The position numbers and the translations under genes are program-made. DNA of 64,000 nt, from positions 160,383,759 to 160,447,758 of the forward strand of contig CATIUR010000003.1 of assembly GCA_949592205.1 (NCBI GenBank). The letters run 5' to 3'. Positions 11,919 to 23,593 of the stretch are shown here, in pieces (the stretch's first letter is position 1; each line of letters starts with the position of its first letter). The DNA comes from Helichrysum umbraculigerum (Eukaryota; Streptophyta; Magnoliopsida; Asterales; Asteraceae). Below the pieces are notes generated by a model. That model saw only the letters and a list, made by a program, of their open reading frames with translations. It did no database searches and was not told the origin of the DNA.

Positions 11919-13107
11919 CGAAACTTAAATTTTAAGTTGAAAACTATAGATTAAATTTATTTTATTTTTTGATGTGTTTAGTAAGTAGTTGTAGTTTAAA
12001 ATATGAATTGACATGTATAAGGGAAAAAAAAATTACAAAAGACATTTAATTTTGGAGTTGTTATGTAATTTTAGTTTCCGTAAGCCATATTTTTTTTTAG
12101 AAGTTAGTGTGAGTAACTTTTTTTTTTTTTTTTTTTCGTAAACTCATCTATTTTTTATCTACCAAACAAAGCTTCTAACTTAACTACTTAAGCTTATGCA
12201 AATAATACACTCGACCTTCAATAAGCTATCGTAAACTTGTCGTCCAAATACACACTCTTAATTTAAAATGTACTAATATGTACCACGTTTCTTAATTTAT
12301 ATGTCCTTTTCACTTTACTACTTTTTCTTCTGAAAAAGTTATACTAATATTATATTTATTTATCATGGTTCGCTGGTTCAGAGAAAAACAAATTAAACCA
12401 CGTTATTTTTGTATTACTAGTAGTTAACAAACATTCTTAATTTGCTAGAAAGAATATACTCCGTATATATATTTGAGTACGTTGACACAACGCGTGAAGT
12501 CATAAAAATTATTTATTATATGAGTTTATCTAATTTGCGCTCTTTCAAGTTAACTAGTGCAATAATCGGGCAGTGCTCCGGGATAACTGTTACTTAGTTC
12601 GTAGAACTTACATTATATTTTGGAATATTTTAATCCACCAAGTTACTAAATTTGTTTAAGTTTGTCGATGTTCAAAAAAGAGAATACTAAATCAAAAGAG
12701 TTTACCCAAAATGCTCGAGTTGAGTATTCTCGTAGTTTAGCTGATTTTCCAGTGTAAGTATAACAAAAGAGCATTCTGATACATTTTAAAATTTAAATAA
12801 GCCGTTTAATAAGTTGGAAATTGTATATACAAATTAAATCTATTATAAGACTTTTTTAATTATATCATATACAGGGTAATTCTTTAGGAGTAATTTTGTA
12901 ATGCTTTAGGAGTAATTCTTTAGGAGTAATTTTATCTAATTCTTTTAGTGACGATTGTATTTAGGAGTAATTTTGTAAAATTGTAATTATCGATTTTTAA
13001 GAAATGCCCAAGTTAGACAAATCCATTACTCGTATAATCCTTAAATGATAACTCATCTTCATGCAATTTTCATTTTATTATTATTATTATTATTTTTTGT
13101 AAAAGAA
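11919..13107. other. Intergenic AT-rich DNA, no gene seen
   Basis: I see no coding frame or RNA gene. Poly-T runs occur near 12118-12136. Between 12885 and 12980 the phrase TTTAGGAGTAATT recurs four times at irregular spacing, a small local duplication. Confidence 0.6.
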
Positions 13108-13115
13108 GTGATCGA

Positions 13116-13723
13116 CAAGGTTGTCAAGATCGCGATCCTGATCGTAGGATCGTACGATCTTACGATCATACCAAGGGAAAACGTGCAGGATCGGAGTAGG
13201 ATCGGTCTTGAGGTAGGATCGGAGTATGATCGTAGGATCGTTGAACGATCCGATCCTACAAATGGGCTAATTTTTTTTTTATTTTTTTTACAATTGGACT
13301 AGTAAGGCCCATAAGTAGTCCAAATCATATCTCTAAACTTACCATACATTTGTTTCCAAGTTCAAGTTCCCCATTTATTATCAAATTAACCTAAGAAAAA
13401 GTCTAGAACCTCGAAAACGACGATTAGGAATTTTCATTTGTAATATGCTCTCAAACTTTGGTGCAATTGTACTGTGCCGCTATTTTTTGTTTTAGTACGT
13501 TTATCGTTCGAGATATATATGTTAACAAATTGCATCACTTTAGTAATCTAAAAGTTTGAATGCTTGATTAATTTCTCTAATAGTAGTTTTCTACAAGAAT
13601 TTAGATATCTTTGTATAAAAAATCATATTTTTGTAGGATCTACGATCCCGATCTCGATCTTACGATCCCGATCTTGCAAATGCAAAAACGATCCTACGTA
13701 GGATCCCGATCTTGACAACCTTG
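13116..13723. mobile_element. Non-autonomous hAT element, TSD GTGATCGA
   Basis: The inverted ends are CAAGGTTGTCAAGATCG at both sides and fit the CA-R-GG start of hAT elements. The exact 8-bp duplication GTGATCGA is at 13108-13115 and 13724-13731. The 608-bp body has no transposase. Both subterminal regions (13130-13260 and 13635-13705) are crowded with GGATCGTA, CGATCCTAC and GATCCCGATC words in both orientations, likely transposase binding sites (inference). Confidence 0.9.
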
Positions 13724-13731
13724 GTGATCGA

Positions 13732-14883
13732 TCTATTGATCTAGTTAATTAATTAGTCATCAGTTAATGAGAGTTAATGAGTTACACTGATATATATGTA
13801 GAACAAATTGATTATGTTAGGTCAGGGATGGCTAGCAGTAGCAACGGGTCCATTCGTAATACTTAGTGTAAATTTCTTATAAAAACTGCATTAGTTACAT
13901 TCTTTGTTTATGCTATGAATTCACAAAAATTGAAAGGCCATTATAATGGGTCCAAATTCTGAATCTGTCATTGTTAAAGGGTATCGTTTACAAGAGTTTT
14001 GTATTAAAACGAATGACAATAAAGAATTGAATAACTTTCTAGCTAGTTGCGATAATGGATACGTGACATAGGAGTTTTTGTTGTTACAATAATCTGAAAG
14101 ATTGATATATTTCATTGGTTGGGAAGAAATAATACATGTATTTTTATTCGTTTTTTCTTTATAATATAGGAAAATATAATAAAAATAAAAAGAAGAAGGC
14201 GACACAAATTGCGCATTAATTGTCATCATTGCTAAGGCATTCATTTGTTTGGTTACACCTACTTTAATACTCCGTCTATTTTGTCTAAAGTTTGAACTCG
14301 TCATTGTAATTTCCTATCAATCCTATCATCATATCACATATATTATCCGAAAATTTTCATTAATACGGTAAAATGGTTAGCTTTGCGATAATTATTTTGC
14401 TTCATTTTTTTAACCATAATTATGTCCAATTCACATTTTAGAACCCATAATATATGTTACCATTAAGGTCACGTATCATGTTTTTTTCTGTTTTAAAAAT
14501 GTCATACTCACCAACTACCACATATATCAATGAGAAATAGAGAAATAAAAAAACTCTCCAAATTACATTGAATATTCATCAATGAATATTGGTTATCAAT
14601 ATTTATCGATGAATATACTTCATAAACAAATATTCATCGGTGACTATTCATTTCATTGTAATTTGATAGGTTCTCTAATTTTCTTCAAAAAGTTAAGTTT
14701 ACTTTTGATTCAATTACATTCCTATATCTATATAAATTTCATTATGAATATATATACATTTGTCTAATCTCGAAATAACCTTATATTTGATAAGTCATCT
14801 TAATACAAGTATCTTAGTAACTCTTTGGTAACTAATCTTAGTTAATAGAAAACAACATATGCTTGGTAGACAATGATAACTAA
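13732..14883. other. Intergenic AT-rich DNA, no gene seen
   Basis: No supported coding sequence. At 14570-14650 the palindromic phrase ATTCATCGATGAATAT and variants recur about four times, probably the core of a decayed small inverted-repeat element. I cannot find its borders or a TSD. Confidence 0.5.
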
Positions 14884-15226
14884 GACCACTCCCAATGGAA
14901 GACAGAAACTGACTGAAACCGACGTGCCACTTCTGCGCCACGTCAGCTTTTTCCAAAACTGACTGAAACTAGCGGACCCCTGCCATCAGTAACCCGTCAC
15001 TTTAATTTTTGGATCCCACATTTACCAATTTATCTTTATTTCTATACACTAAACGAAAAAAATAAAAATAAATATTATACTGGCCCCACACACAAAAACT
15101 GATTTAGCGTCGGAAATAGACGGAGCCAACCGACAGAAGCCAACTGACGGGCCGTGCCATCGGCGTCGGCTCCGTTGGTTCAAAGTGACGAAAACCGATG
15201 GTCTCCGTTGGGACTTGGGAGAGGAC
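14884..15226. mobile_element. Harbinger-like MITE, TSD TAA
   Basis: The left end GACCACTCCCAATGG and the reversed right end GTCCTCTCCCAAG are similar, and the 343-bp unit lies between TAA at 14881-14883 and TAA at 15227-15229. The interior has the CACGTCAG-type and GCCGACGG words seen in this common plant MITE group. A 3-bp TAA duplication is weak alone, so the superfamily call is moderate. Confidence 0.55.
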
Positions 15227-15867
15227 TAACGGATAATTTTGAAAGGGGTTTGCATATGCAAAAACTTTTCAACCAAACAATGACGTATACATGTTGGTTT
15301 TACCGAAAATGGAAACCATTATTTAAGTGACAAGTGACTACCCAATCCAAACACAACAACAACAACAACCAGCTCGATCCTGCCCGATCCTGCCCGATCC
15401 AGAAAGCAGTCAGCAAAGAGACACCAAAAGTTTGTTCAAATGAAAGTAGTCCTTTTACAATAATAATTGCATTTGTTTAATCATCTCTTTTAGGCCAACT
15501 TACCCCACTCCCATCGCATATCTTTTGGTTCCTTAATTGGCAAGAGTCGATATTGGCGTACGTACCTCCGATATGATCCACATGAATTAAGTCTCACCAT
15601 GCAACATGACATACACGTTTCGTTTCAATCTTAAACTTTTGGAAAATCTAAACTTTTATATACGTCGATTATTATATGAGGTATATATATGATAAAGCAC
15701 TGATCGAGAACGATTCCGTGTTGTTGACAGTGTGGATAACATATTGTGAGGCTGTGGCCATCACTGAAACTCAATATTATTACCCAAAACTGACACTAAA
15801 ATAACATCCAATCCAAAATATATAAAACACAAAATATTTGATATATCTTATGTGAACATAGAAAAAG

Positions 15868-15931
15868 CAAATTAATGAATACAAGTTTCTCTATTTATAA
15901 CCAAAAAACAAACGATGATTTATTAATTTCC
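15868..15931 (+). repeat. 64-bp direct repeat, copy 1
   Basis: The segment from CAAATTAATGAATAC to TATTAATTTCC is repeated, essentially identically, at 16045-16108, 177 bp further on. There is no coding content. Confidence 0.85.
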
Positions 15932-16044
15932 AATCCAAAATCCAAAATGCTGTTTATATCAATTTGTGTTGGATATCAAAGACGAATTATAGAGAGCAGA
16001 AACTACAAATCAACAGAAGCTTTTTTTTAATTGCAAATAAAAAA

Positions 16045-16108
16045 CAAATTAATGAATACAAGTTTCTCTATTTATAACCAAAAAACAAACGATGATTTAT
16101 TAATTTCC
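16045..16108 (+). repeat. 64-bp direct repeat, copy 2
   Basis: Near-identical to 15868-15931. The high identity suggests a recent local duplication. Confidence 0.85.
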
Positions 16109-16194
16109 TAATCCTAATCAAACTCAAATGACTAATACTCCGTTGGTATAATACGTCAAATATTGATAGGCCAAAAGTAACACCCTATACCCTG

Positions 16195-16514
16195 AGAGCA
16201 AAGGGTGTGGGAGGTGTTTTACAACGTTCCCAACAAAGTTCTTCTCCCAGAACGCTGTTCAACAATGTCTTCTCACACCGTGTCAATGTTCTCGAAGGTG
16301 TTCTTCACAGTGTTCTCGAACAAAATCTTGAGACCTTTTGTTTTTCTTTGTAGTTTTTCCTTTCTTTTTCTACGCACCCACAACTATTTAACAAATAAAC
16401 AAATAATTTTCAGAACACTGTAAACTCAACAACCTCCACACCCCCACTTTTTCAACAATACCATTCTCGTGAGGTCACTGTTAAAAATAGTATCACCACA
16501 CCCTGTGTTCTTAG
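16195..16514. mobile_element. Possible MITE with GGGTGTGG ends
   Basis: AGCAAAGGGTGTGG on the left faces CCACACCCTGTGTTCTT on the right, and the body repeats GTTCTC/GAACAC words. I could not find a clear target duplication, so borders and family are uncertain. Confidence 0.35.
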
Positions 16515-17288
16515 AACTCGCTAGACATGTTCCAAACAATTTGCATATTACCTTTGATAAACTAAGATGATTAGAGGAATATAATATATGGATTATGCAT
16601 CATTCAGAAACTGCACAACAGGATTACTCCTTTTGTGCAGGTCAACATCTTAAAAAAAAACAATGAAAGCAGTGGGCACTAGCTAATAAGTGTTATATTA
16701 TGTAAGCAATTTTTAGGGTATTATAACCGACTTTCAATTCACTTAATGCATAATCACCACAACTCCGCAAGGCGTACCTGCATTCATATTGCTTTTTGAG
16801 TTGCATTTTATAAATAAAATAATTATTACTTTTAGGAATGGTTGTTTTATTATATGTCCCCGACAAGTTATTTCTAATAGATGTTACTTTTATTCCCTTT
16901 AGATTACATATCATGCACATACTATACCTTTCAAGATATTTGTTCCTTTAGTTTTTTACTATTTTATATGTATAATATTTTAGATTATAGAATACATAGA
17001 TATGCGACAGTAGATCGAAGCTTGATTTACCTGCTACATCTATATATTATACTACAGTAATAACTAATAATCAATACAAGTCGGAAATCATCAATGGTGT
17101 AATTACCCGCCTTTAGGTTTGCTTACAACTACGTTCCGATCCGTGCCTATTTAAAGTTTTTCGGTGTAGCAACTTGCCCACCTTAAAAAGTACGTTACTA
17201 CTATCGATTTTTCAAATAATACACTATATGCAATTTGTAATAAAGGTTGTTAACTATCCGAAGTGAGTCGAGTATATCATTATATCTA

Positions 17289-17424
17289 GGGAGTTGATAA
17301 ATACAACACATAGCAAAATTGTTTCATACAACACACTGTACAACAATTATAGCTTACTGTATAAGTATGCAGAAGCATAACTATATTGTATGAAACATAT
17401 TTGGTGTTGTATCTATCAACACCC
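17289..17424. mobile_element. Mutator-type MITE, 136 bp, TSD TTATATCTA
   Basis: The ends GGGAGTTGATAAATACAACA and (reversed) GGGTGTTGATAGATACAACA form long inverted repeats covering most of the element. An exact 9-bp duplication TTATATCTA lies at 17280-17288 and 17425-17433. Nine bp is characteristic of Mutator-like transposition. It is non-coding. Confidence 0.9.
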
Positions 17425-17433
17425 TTATATCTA

Positions 17434-18212
17434 AGATGGTAATTATGATATGGATGACATGTAAGTTAGTGCTAAAAGTATAATGATGGTTATGTCGTGG
17501 ATTCGAGTCATTCTAAACATATGTGTAACATGCTATTTATATAACTTATTTTTTCAACTTTTACCCTCATTGCACATTATTTTATATATATACAATACAA
17601 CTCTATAATGCATATCGTTACTGAATTTATCAAGAATGATGGTGAAAAATGAAAATTATATCGTCACCTTTTTCTAAAAGTTTGGTTCTCATAATAAATA
17701 TACCAAAAAGTTGTAAAACAAAAATAGTATCAACATACCAAAACTTCCTATCATACATCATATCATACACCCTTATAAAGGGTTTAACCATTTTCTTCCC
17801 AACCTTACAACTTTAAAGATCGGAAAAGAAACAATTACCTCTATGTACAACAATAATAAAGAAACAACTACCCACAACTAAATTTGGAAAGAATCAATAC
17901 CGTATAATCAACAGAGATGATTACATGTAATGTTGTCTATAAATAAACATTTTAAATTATGGATATATTGATTATTTGAGAGTGAATTATTTTTTGTTTG
18001 ATAACTGAAAAAATCGTATTTTTAAGTGTTACCAAGATATAGTTGAACTCAATAGGATCAAATAAATTATGTATCCGCTAATCACAATATATTTTGATGA
18101 ATTTCGTAAAAGTTATCCGCCTCATAATGTGGGTCTCTACTAGTAAGATTTCATAAACGTCAAACATTCCATCAATTATTTATTTATTTCCATTTATTTT
18201 TTAGATTTAGAA
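17434..18212. other. Intergenic AT-rich DNA, no gene seen
   Basis: No coding frame, RNA gene or convincing repeat is seen. It ends at the 9-bp duplication of the MULE. Confidence 0.55.
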
Positions 18213-18221
18213 AAGAAAGAA

Positions 18222-18440
18222 GGGAAATTAACAAAAATGCGATTTTTTTCGAAGGTATTTTTCGATTTGCCCCTAAAAAAAAAACTTGCCGATTTGCCCT
18301 ACCTGGGCGCAAGTAGCATCATGCGACCTGCGACCCGATCAATGCGACCGGCGACCCGACGAGTTACCGAGTAAAAGACAAGCCCAAAGAGCAAGCATAC
18401 TAGATCACCCGGGCGCAGGTCGCATCATGCGACCTGCGAC
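18222..18440 (+). repeat. Left terminal inverted repeat of the MULE
   Basis: It is colinear with the reverse complement of about 22910-23124, with scattered differences. The inner half carries GGTCGCATCATGCGACC palindromes and repeated GCGACCTGCGACCCG words, which continue past the TIR to about 18665. Confidence 0.85.
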
Positions 18441-18816
18441 CCGTTCACCGCGACCTGCGACCCGTATCGATGAACGATTAAATGACCGAAGCCGGCTAGA
18501 TCATGCGACCATGCGATCCGTAAACGATGAACGAGTAAACGATGAACGATAAACGAGTAACGATGAATGAGTAACGATGAACGAGCAGGTCGCATCGGCT
18601 AGATCATGCGACCATGTTTTTTTTACGATGAACGATGAACGAGTAACGATGAACGAGCAGGTCTACATTTTTTTTCTTTATCTTTTTGGATAAGATTTTC
18701 CACGATTTTCTTACATTTTATCAGGATAAGATATCTTATTATCTTTTTGAGATAAGATATCTTATCTTTTTGGATAGGGTTTTCCGCGATTTTCTTGATT
18801 TCCTTACATGTTTATT

Positions 18817-18824
18817 TATAAATA
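18817..18824 (+). promoter_or_regulatory. TATA box of the MULE accessory gene
   Basis: TATAAATA lies 89 bp before the ATG at 18913, just inside the left TIR. A CA-rich leader follows. Spacing fits a plant core promoter. Confidence 0.5.
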
Positions 18825-18912
18825 GTGTAACTGTAAGATAGAATTATCAGCATTCCACATTCTCACCACATTCTCACCTTTTTCACATATCTTTCTCATT
18901 AATCTTTTGAAA

Positions 18913-19392
18913 ATGGTTGAGAATGATCATTTTTGGTATTTTCGGTCTCCAAATGAAGAACCATCAACTGAGAAAATATACGCAGAAGTACCCTGGATGT
19001 TTAGTGTTGCTTTCCGTCATGCCGGACATTTTCAGGACGCTTACAGAATGTACACTCAAGGTTTGTTGACGTTTATTGACTGCGTTGAGGCCGATGAATT
19101 TTCAACTAAACTTTTGGAAACAGCTTTGAAAGAGCTCGGTTACTGGCCTCCACCGAAGTGGTATTTTTACTTTAAAGAGCATGAAAAAGACCTAGATAAT
19201 GGTTTACAATTGATAACAGATGATGTCGAGTAACTCAAACAGATTACTGACTATGCCAAAATACATAGAGAAATTGAGGTGTATGTTACACGCAACGATT
19301 TGTCACATTTCTCGAATTCTGATACTTTAATGCCGTTTGCAATGTCTAAGGTTATTACCGGCTCTTCAAGTGCAAGGCGTTTATTCGATTAG
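18913..19392 (+). pseudogene. Second (accessory) gene of the MULE, unknown function
   Basis: The ATG at 18913 follows a TATA box and an untranslated leader. The frame runs 106 codons to a TAA at 19231-19233, then continues in the same frame without a further stop for about 52 codons to TAG at 19390, so an original product of about 159 residues with one nonsense change is likely. The protein is rich in aromatic and acidic residues (HFWYFRSPNEEPSTEKIY, YWPPPKWYFYF) and ends in a serine-rich tail. I recognise no domain. An AATAAA at 19429-19434 gives a plausible polyadenylation signal. It is convergent with the transposase gene 400 bp away, the position of mudrB in MuDR, but no sequence similarity to mudrB is claimed. 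Confidence 0.6.
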
Positions 19393-19428
19393 TTATTAGT
19401 TAAATCTTGTAATTTGTATATTTCTTTC

Positions 19429-19434
19429 AATAAA
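19429..19434 (+). terminator. Polyadenylation signal of the accessory gene
   Basis: AATAAA lies 37 bp after the TAG at 19390-19392, in a T-rich context. Confidence 0.45.
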
Positions 19435-19797
19435 TTGGATAGTTGGCCAATTATGTACGTTGTGTTGTTAATGTAATTTTATGATTTTTAATCCTTAAGT
19501 AATGATAGGTTTATTAATGTTCAAACAAAGTAAGTTAATCAAATACACCACAATAATGCAAACATAGATAACATTGCTAACAAGTACATAACATAGTTTT
19601 TGTCATCACAACAATTTCAAATGTGACTCAAGGTTGACTCAAATGTACACTCGGAAAAGTTTGAGTCGTCTGGGATGGCTCTCCTTCATCCTCCTCGAAC
19701 TGGCTTTTTGTTGATTTTGTGGAAATCTTCTGCAAGTCAAATAATGATGATTGTATTAATAATACAATGTAAATTTTTTGTGTTAATATGAATAAAA

Positions 19798-22554
19798 TTA
19801 ATAACTTACTTTCTTCAATCTTGATTTGGATCTTGATTTGGACCTTGAGTTTGATCTTGCAGTGGTTCTTGATCGGGTTGGCTCATCGGTTCTATCGTAA
19901 GGAGCCGTACAATTAACTCGACTATGACCGCGTTCCTTGCACCGACTACATTGATTTTTGTATTCTCGTTTCTCCTCTCCTTTTGAAGGAATACGAGCAC
20001 GGCCAGGTGGGCAGCCAGATTGCCTCTTCACAAGTACCAGCGGTAAGCAAATCTGCAGATTACCTAGATCTTCCCATTCTGAAGGATGAGGTGTTGGATT
20101 TATAGACTCACTGTAGGCTGAACGATATGTTTCCGTGGTGAAATACCTCTCCGCAAAGCAGCTCACATTGTCCATTTTAAAGTGACGGGTCACTGCCGCT
20201 ACGTGTCCGCAAGGTAAACCAGACAATTGCCATTGCTTGCAAGTGCATGTTCTTGCTTCCAAGTTGACTGTACCATTCTTTTTCTGATCCACCACCTCAC
20301 ATATCATGTTTGTGGATGGCCTAACCTTCCAGCTAAGCGATCTGCCAACCCTCTTACCAATTTTGTGTTCGGCATATGGTGTGACGGGTGTTTTAACTTG
20401 CGCGGCAGTGTTTCGATGTTTGAAATACCATTGTTGTACTGAAGATCTAAAAAACTCCAATAACATTGTCACCGGGAGTTTTCTTGCATGCTTGGTCATG
20501 GCGTTAATGGACTCTGCACTGTTAGTTGTGAGGTAAGCATATCGTGTCTTTGTTGAATAATGCCTTGACCATCTTTCTTTCCCCACCTCTGTAAGAACAT
20601 TAGCTGAAGTTGGTAAATGTCTAGAAATAACATCAAAATGTTCATCGAAATCCGACTTTCGGTAAGCCTTACACATTTTCCAGTAATGCCATTCAAAGTG
20701 CTTGACTTTTGCAGATTTGCTTTTCAGGTTCATCAACAAATGACGGCTACAGAGGGCATGAAATGCCTCTGGAAATACATCTGAAATACCGGCTGCAATT
20801 GCTGGAGCCCTATCAGAGATGAATGTAAGGTTGTCAATCCCACCAGCAGATTCAAGGGCGTCACGCAAGTTTCCCAAGAACCAGGTCCACACGTCGGTCA
20901 CAGCAATTAAGTTAGTACCCAAGTACCCACCCTTCAAATGTGCCCCATCTACGATTATTATTGGGCGTGTATGATTGACAAATGAATGTATCTGCAAATT
21001 CAGAAAAAAATATATGTAAATTATATAATAATGTACGTATGTGAACTAATAATAATTACTTACAGCTGCACCGATGGACATGTAACACATTACAAATTTA
21101 TCCTCATCGTCTGTACGGAGATTCGTAGTGCTCCCCGGGTTATGTAGTTTTAGGTTGTGCAGGTATATGGGAAGCTTGTTAAACGATTCAGCGGGACTAT
21201 CTCTCAACAACTCTATATCATAACACTTTGCTTTCCATGCTTGGTTGTATGTAAGGCTGATTTTAAAGCGTTCAGTCATATCAAGTTTGATCTCTTTGCC
21301 TCTGTATACACGACCTTCCAAAGTCATCGCCTCCTTCAATAGGTTACCAAGCACTTTCTTGGTTGCATGACGACTATTTGCCAAGATTTTAGTGCGAGAA
21401 CATGTGTGAGCGTCATGTAACTTCCTTACTTGGAAGTTGTCACAATATTGGATACACGCTGCACTTATCTTCCATTCACAATCAGGCAAAATACATTTTG
21501 CTGTGTACCTTTTTTTGTCTGACTTTATTGGTTTAATCTGAAAACCCTCTTCTAGACACTTGGTCTGCAATTGAAGTAGAAATTCCTCTTTACTTACGAA
21601 TGTTTGGCCCTCTCGAATCCGAAAAGATTTCTCATACATTGTAACTGGTCATTTAGGAACTTCTTTTTCTTCCTCTCCTAACGACGTCGGTATATTCCAG
21701 AATATATCATGTTCGGCTGCTTTTACTGGTATTGGCTTGTCGTACATATCTCTTGGATCAGGCTCATCCTCCTCATCATCTTCAACAATGTGATTACAAA
21801 ATGGATGGTCATGATCATTTGGTGGATTGACATTTTCCTCATCATAATGATCATAATCATGAGGATGTGGGTCTGGATCTGGCTCCTTCACATAGTAATT
21901 TGATTTAGAATGATCATAATGAACATCCGAATCAAATTTAGAATCATCTTGGGTCTCTTCAACTACCCTAAATGAAGGGTTCATGGGGTGTTCTGTTGGA
22001 TGAAAGACTGTATTTTGTGGATGAGCATGATAATGAAATTGATATTGTGGCTGATAAGGAAACGGAAATTGTTGAAAGGGCTGTTGAAATGAATGATATT
22101 GAGGTTGTTGAAAGGGTTGTTGAAATGACTGATATTGAGCTTCTTGGTAATATTCAGTAGTCTGTTGTTGGTGAAACTGTGGTTGAAAACCAGAACTACT
22201 ACTACTAGGTTGATTGCTACCCTTACCAGAAACATTTCGTACAATATCAACAATGTAAATTTCTATCGGAGCATTGTTAATTGCATGGCATAGAAAATCA
22301 CCAAAATCATCAATATCATCATTTATATCAACAACATATTGACCGAGCTTATATTTTAGACAAACCGGTGAATCAAGTGGTAGACCTATTTTTTTCTAAA
22401 CGTTTTTCAACAAAACTTTGCACGTCATGGGCCTTTCCGGTGCCACAGGAAGTTTTAACGGCACTCTACTACATTCTATTGGCAAATACATTGGCATGTT
22501 GTTAACATATTCAAAACGACCCCCATAACAGATAAAAAGTTTAAACTTATCCAT
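19798..22554 (-). pseudogene. MULE transposase, two exons, two in-frame stops
   Basis: Reading from ATG at 22554, the frame gives MDKFKLFICYGGRFEYV, a typical MULE N-terminus, then a TAG at 22396-22398, a Gln/Pro/Tyr/His-rich stretch with YHSFQQPFQQ repeats, an acidic region, a TGA near 21646-21648, and the plant MuDR DNA-binding domain (about 21639-21350, with CILPDCEW and HDAHTCSR). A 72-bp GT-AG intron (20992-21063) separates it from the MULE catalytic domain: D in IIIVDGAHLKGGY, D in LTFISDRAPAI, the CSRHLLMNL block and a later E. A SWIM zinc finger follows (CTCKQWQLSGLPCGHV), then a CCHC knuckle (CSRCKERGHSRVNC) and an Arg/Ser tail. Between GTNLIAV and WTWFLGNLRDAL the usual 15-20 residues seem to be missing. 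The stops make this copy inactive unless suppressed. Confidence 0.88.
20992..21063 (-). other. Intron in the MULE transposase gene
   Basis: On the minus strand the donor is GCAGCT followed by GTAAGT and the acceptor is TTTGCAG before ATACATTC. Removing these 72 bp joins the DNA-binding and catalytic parts in frame. Confidence 0.8.
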
Positions 22555-22723
22555 TACAAAACGCAATACTAATTGAGTGGGTGAAAAATGGTACCTGAAG
22601 AATGATTTGAAGAGTTTTGCATGTGTTAGATTGATGATGAGAGGAGTGACACTGAGTTGTGAGTGATTTCGGAGATGAATTTCAAGCAGGTTGTTAAAAT
22701 GGAAATATTGAAGAAATGTAGTA

Positions 22724-22731
22724 ATTTTATA
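22724..22731 (-). promoter_or_regulatory. Possible TATA box of the MULE transposase
   Basis: TATAAAAT on the minus strand lies about 170 bp before the ATG at 22554 and just inside the right TIR. Confidence 0.4.
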
Positions 22732-22909
22732 GTACAACTATATCTAGATCGTTATCCAAAAAGTACAAAAAATCCAGAAAATCTTAAAAATGTCAGAAAA
22801 TCTTATCTGGAAAATCTGAAAAATCTTATCTAGAAAGTCTGAAAAATCTTATCTTTAAAAATCTGAAAATGGAATTTACGACTAGTAACCAAGAGTTGCG
22901 ACTAGTGAT

Positions 22910-23124
22910 CCGGGTCGCAGGTCACAGCTTTTGGGTCGCAGGTCGCATGATGCGACCTGCGCCCGGGTGATCTAGTCCGAATTGCTTGTCTTTTACTCGG
23001 TAACTCGTTTGGTCGCCGGTCGCATGATGCGACCTGCGTTCGGGTAGGGCAAATCCACAAGTTTTTTTTTTAGGGGCAAATCGAAAAATACATTCGAAAA
23101 AAATGGCATTTTTGTTAATTTCCC
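22910..23124 (-). repeat. Right terminal inverted repeat of the MULE
   Basis: This matches the left TIR, including the CTAAAAAAAAAACTTG stretch and the GGTCGCATCATGCGACC palindromes. It lies just upstream of the transposase gene and probably supplies its promoter region. Confidence 0.85.
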
Positions 23125-23133
23125 AAGAAAGAA

Positions 23134-23585
23134 ATCTCGCTTTAGACATCTTATTATCCTAATTGGAACATTGAGGCATTGAGCCTGCCCAGTCCATCTG
23201 GGTCAAGTCATGTTAAATAGTTGTCGATAAAAGCCTATGGGCCCAACCCTGAGACAAGAATTTGTGAAGTCTAATATGGACTTAATGGACTCATGGGCAC
23301 GTGTGACTGTGTGAGTACGTGAATGTTAAGCTTGCTTGTGGTTCTGTGCAGCCTAAACTTATTTCTGTTTAAGTTTCACAAACCTCACCTTAATTTACTC
23401 AAGTTAATGAACAAATCAAAACACTTGGTGTCAAGTACAGTCAATTTCATCATACCCGTACCCATATTGACTGGTTACCCATTCCGACCCAACCCACCCA
23501 CTTTGCCCAATCCAAACAGTAAACACAAAACCAAAACAAACATGTTACCGAGCACGATCTTAGATAACCTCACTATCGAACTTCA
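23134..23585. other. Intergenic DNA, no gene seen
   Basis: A short open frame at 23323-23592 has no recognisable domain and runs into the TSD of the next element, so I do not call a gene. Confidence 0.55.
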
Positions 23586-23593
23586 ACATTAAA

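Larger units (their letters stand above)
15230..17279. other. Intergenic AT-rich DNA with small duplications
   Basis: No gene is supported. It includes a 64-bp direct duplication and a possible MITE, listed separately. An ACA(ACA)n run occurs near 15353-15368 followed by a short tandem CGATCCTGCC. Confidence 0.55.
18222..23124. mobile_element. Mutator-like element (MULE), 4.9 kb, TSD AAGAAAGAA
   Basis: Both ends read inward GGGAAATTAACAAAAATGC, with inverted repeats of about 215 bp. The exact 9-bp duplication AAGAAAGAA is at 18213-18221 and 23125-23133. Inside are a minus-strand MULE transposase gene starting near the right TIR and a plus-strand second gene starting near the left TIR, so the two are transcribed towards each other, as mudrA and mudrB are in maize MuDR. 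Sharp TIRs and a perfect TSD suggest a fairly recent insertion, but the transposase already has stops. Confidence 0.92.

Noticed and set aside
18286..18552. An 88-codon Arg/Pro-rich frame
   Set aside because: It lies in the MULE TIR and repeats of GCGACC words, with no conservation to the other TIR as protein.
22281..22505. Plus-strand frame opposite the transposase
   Set aside because: Shadow of the MULE transposase N-terminal coding region.
23323..23592. An 89-codon plus-strand frame
   Set aside because: Low-complexity Pro/Asn composition, no domain, and it overlaps the hAT target duplication.
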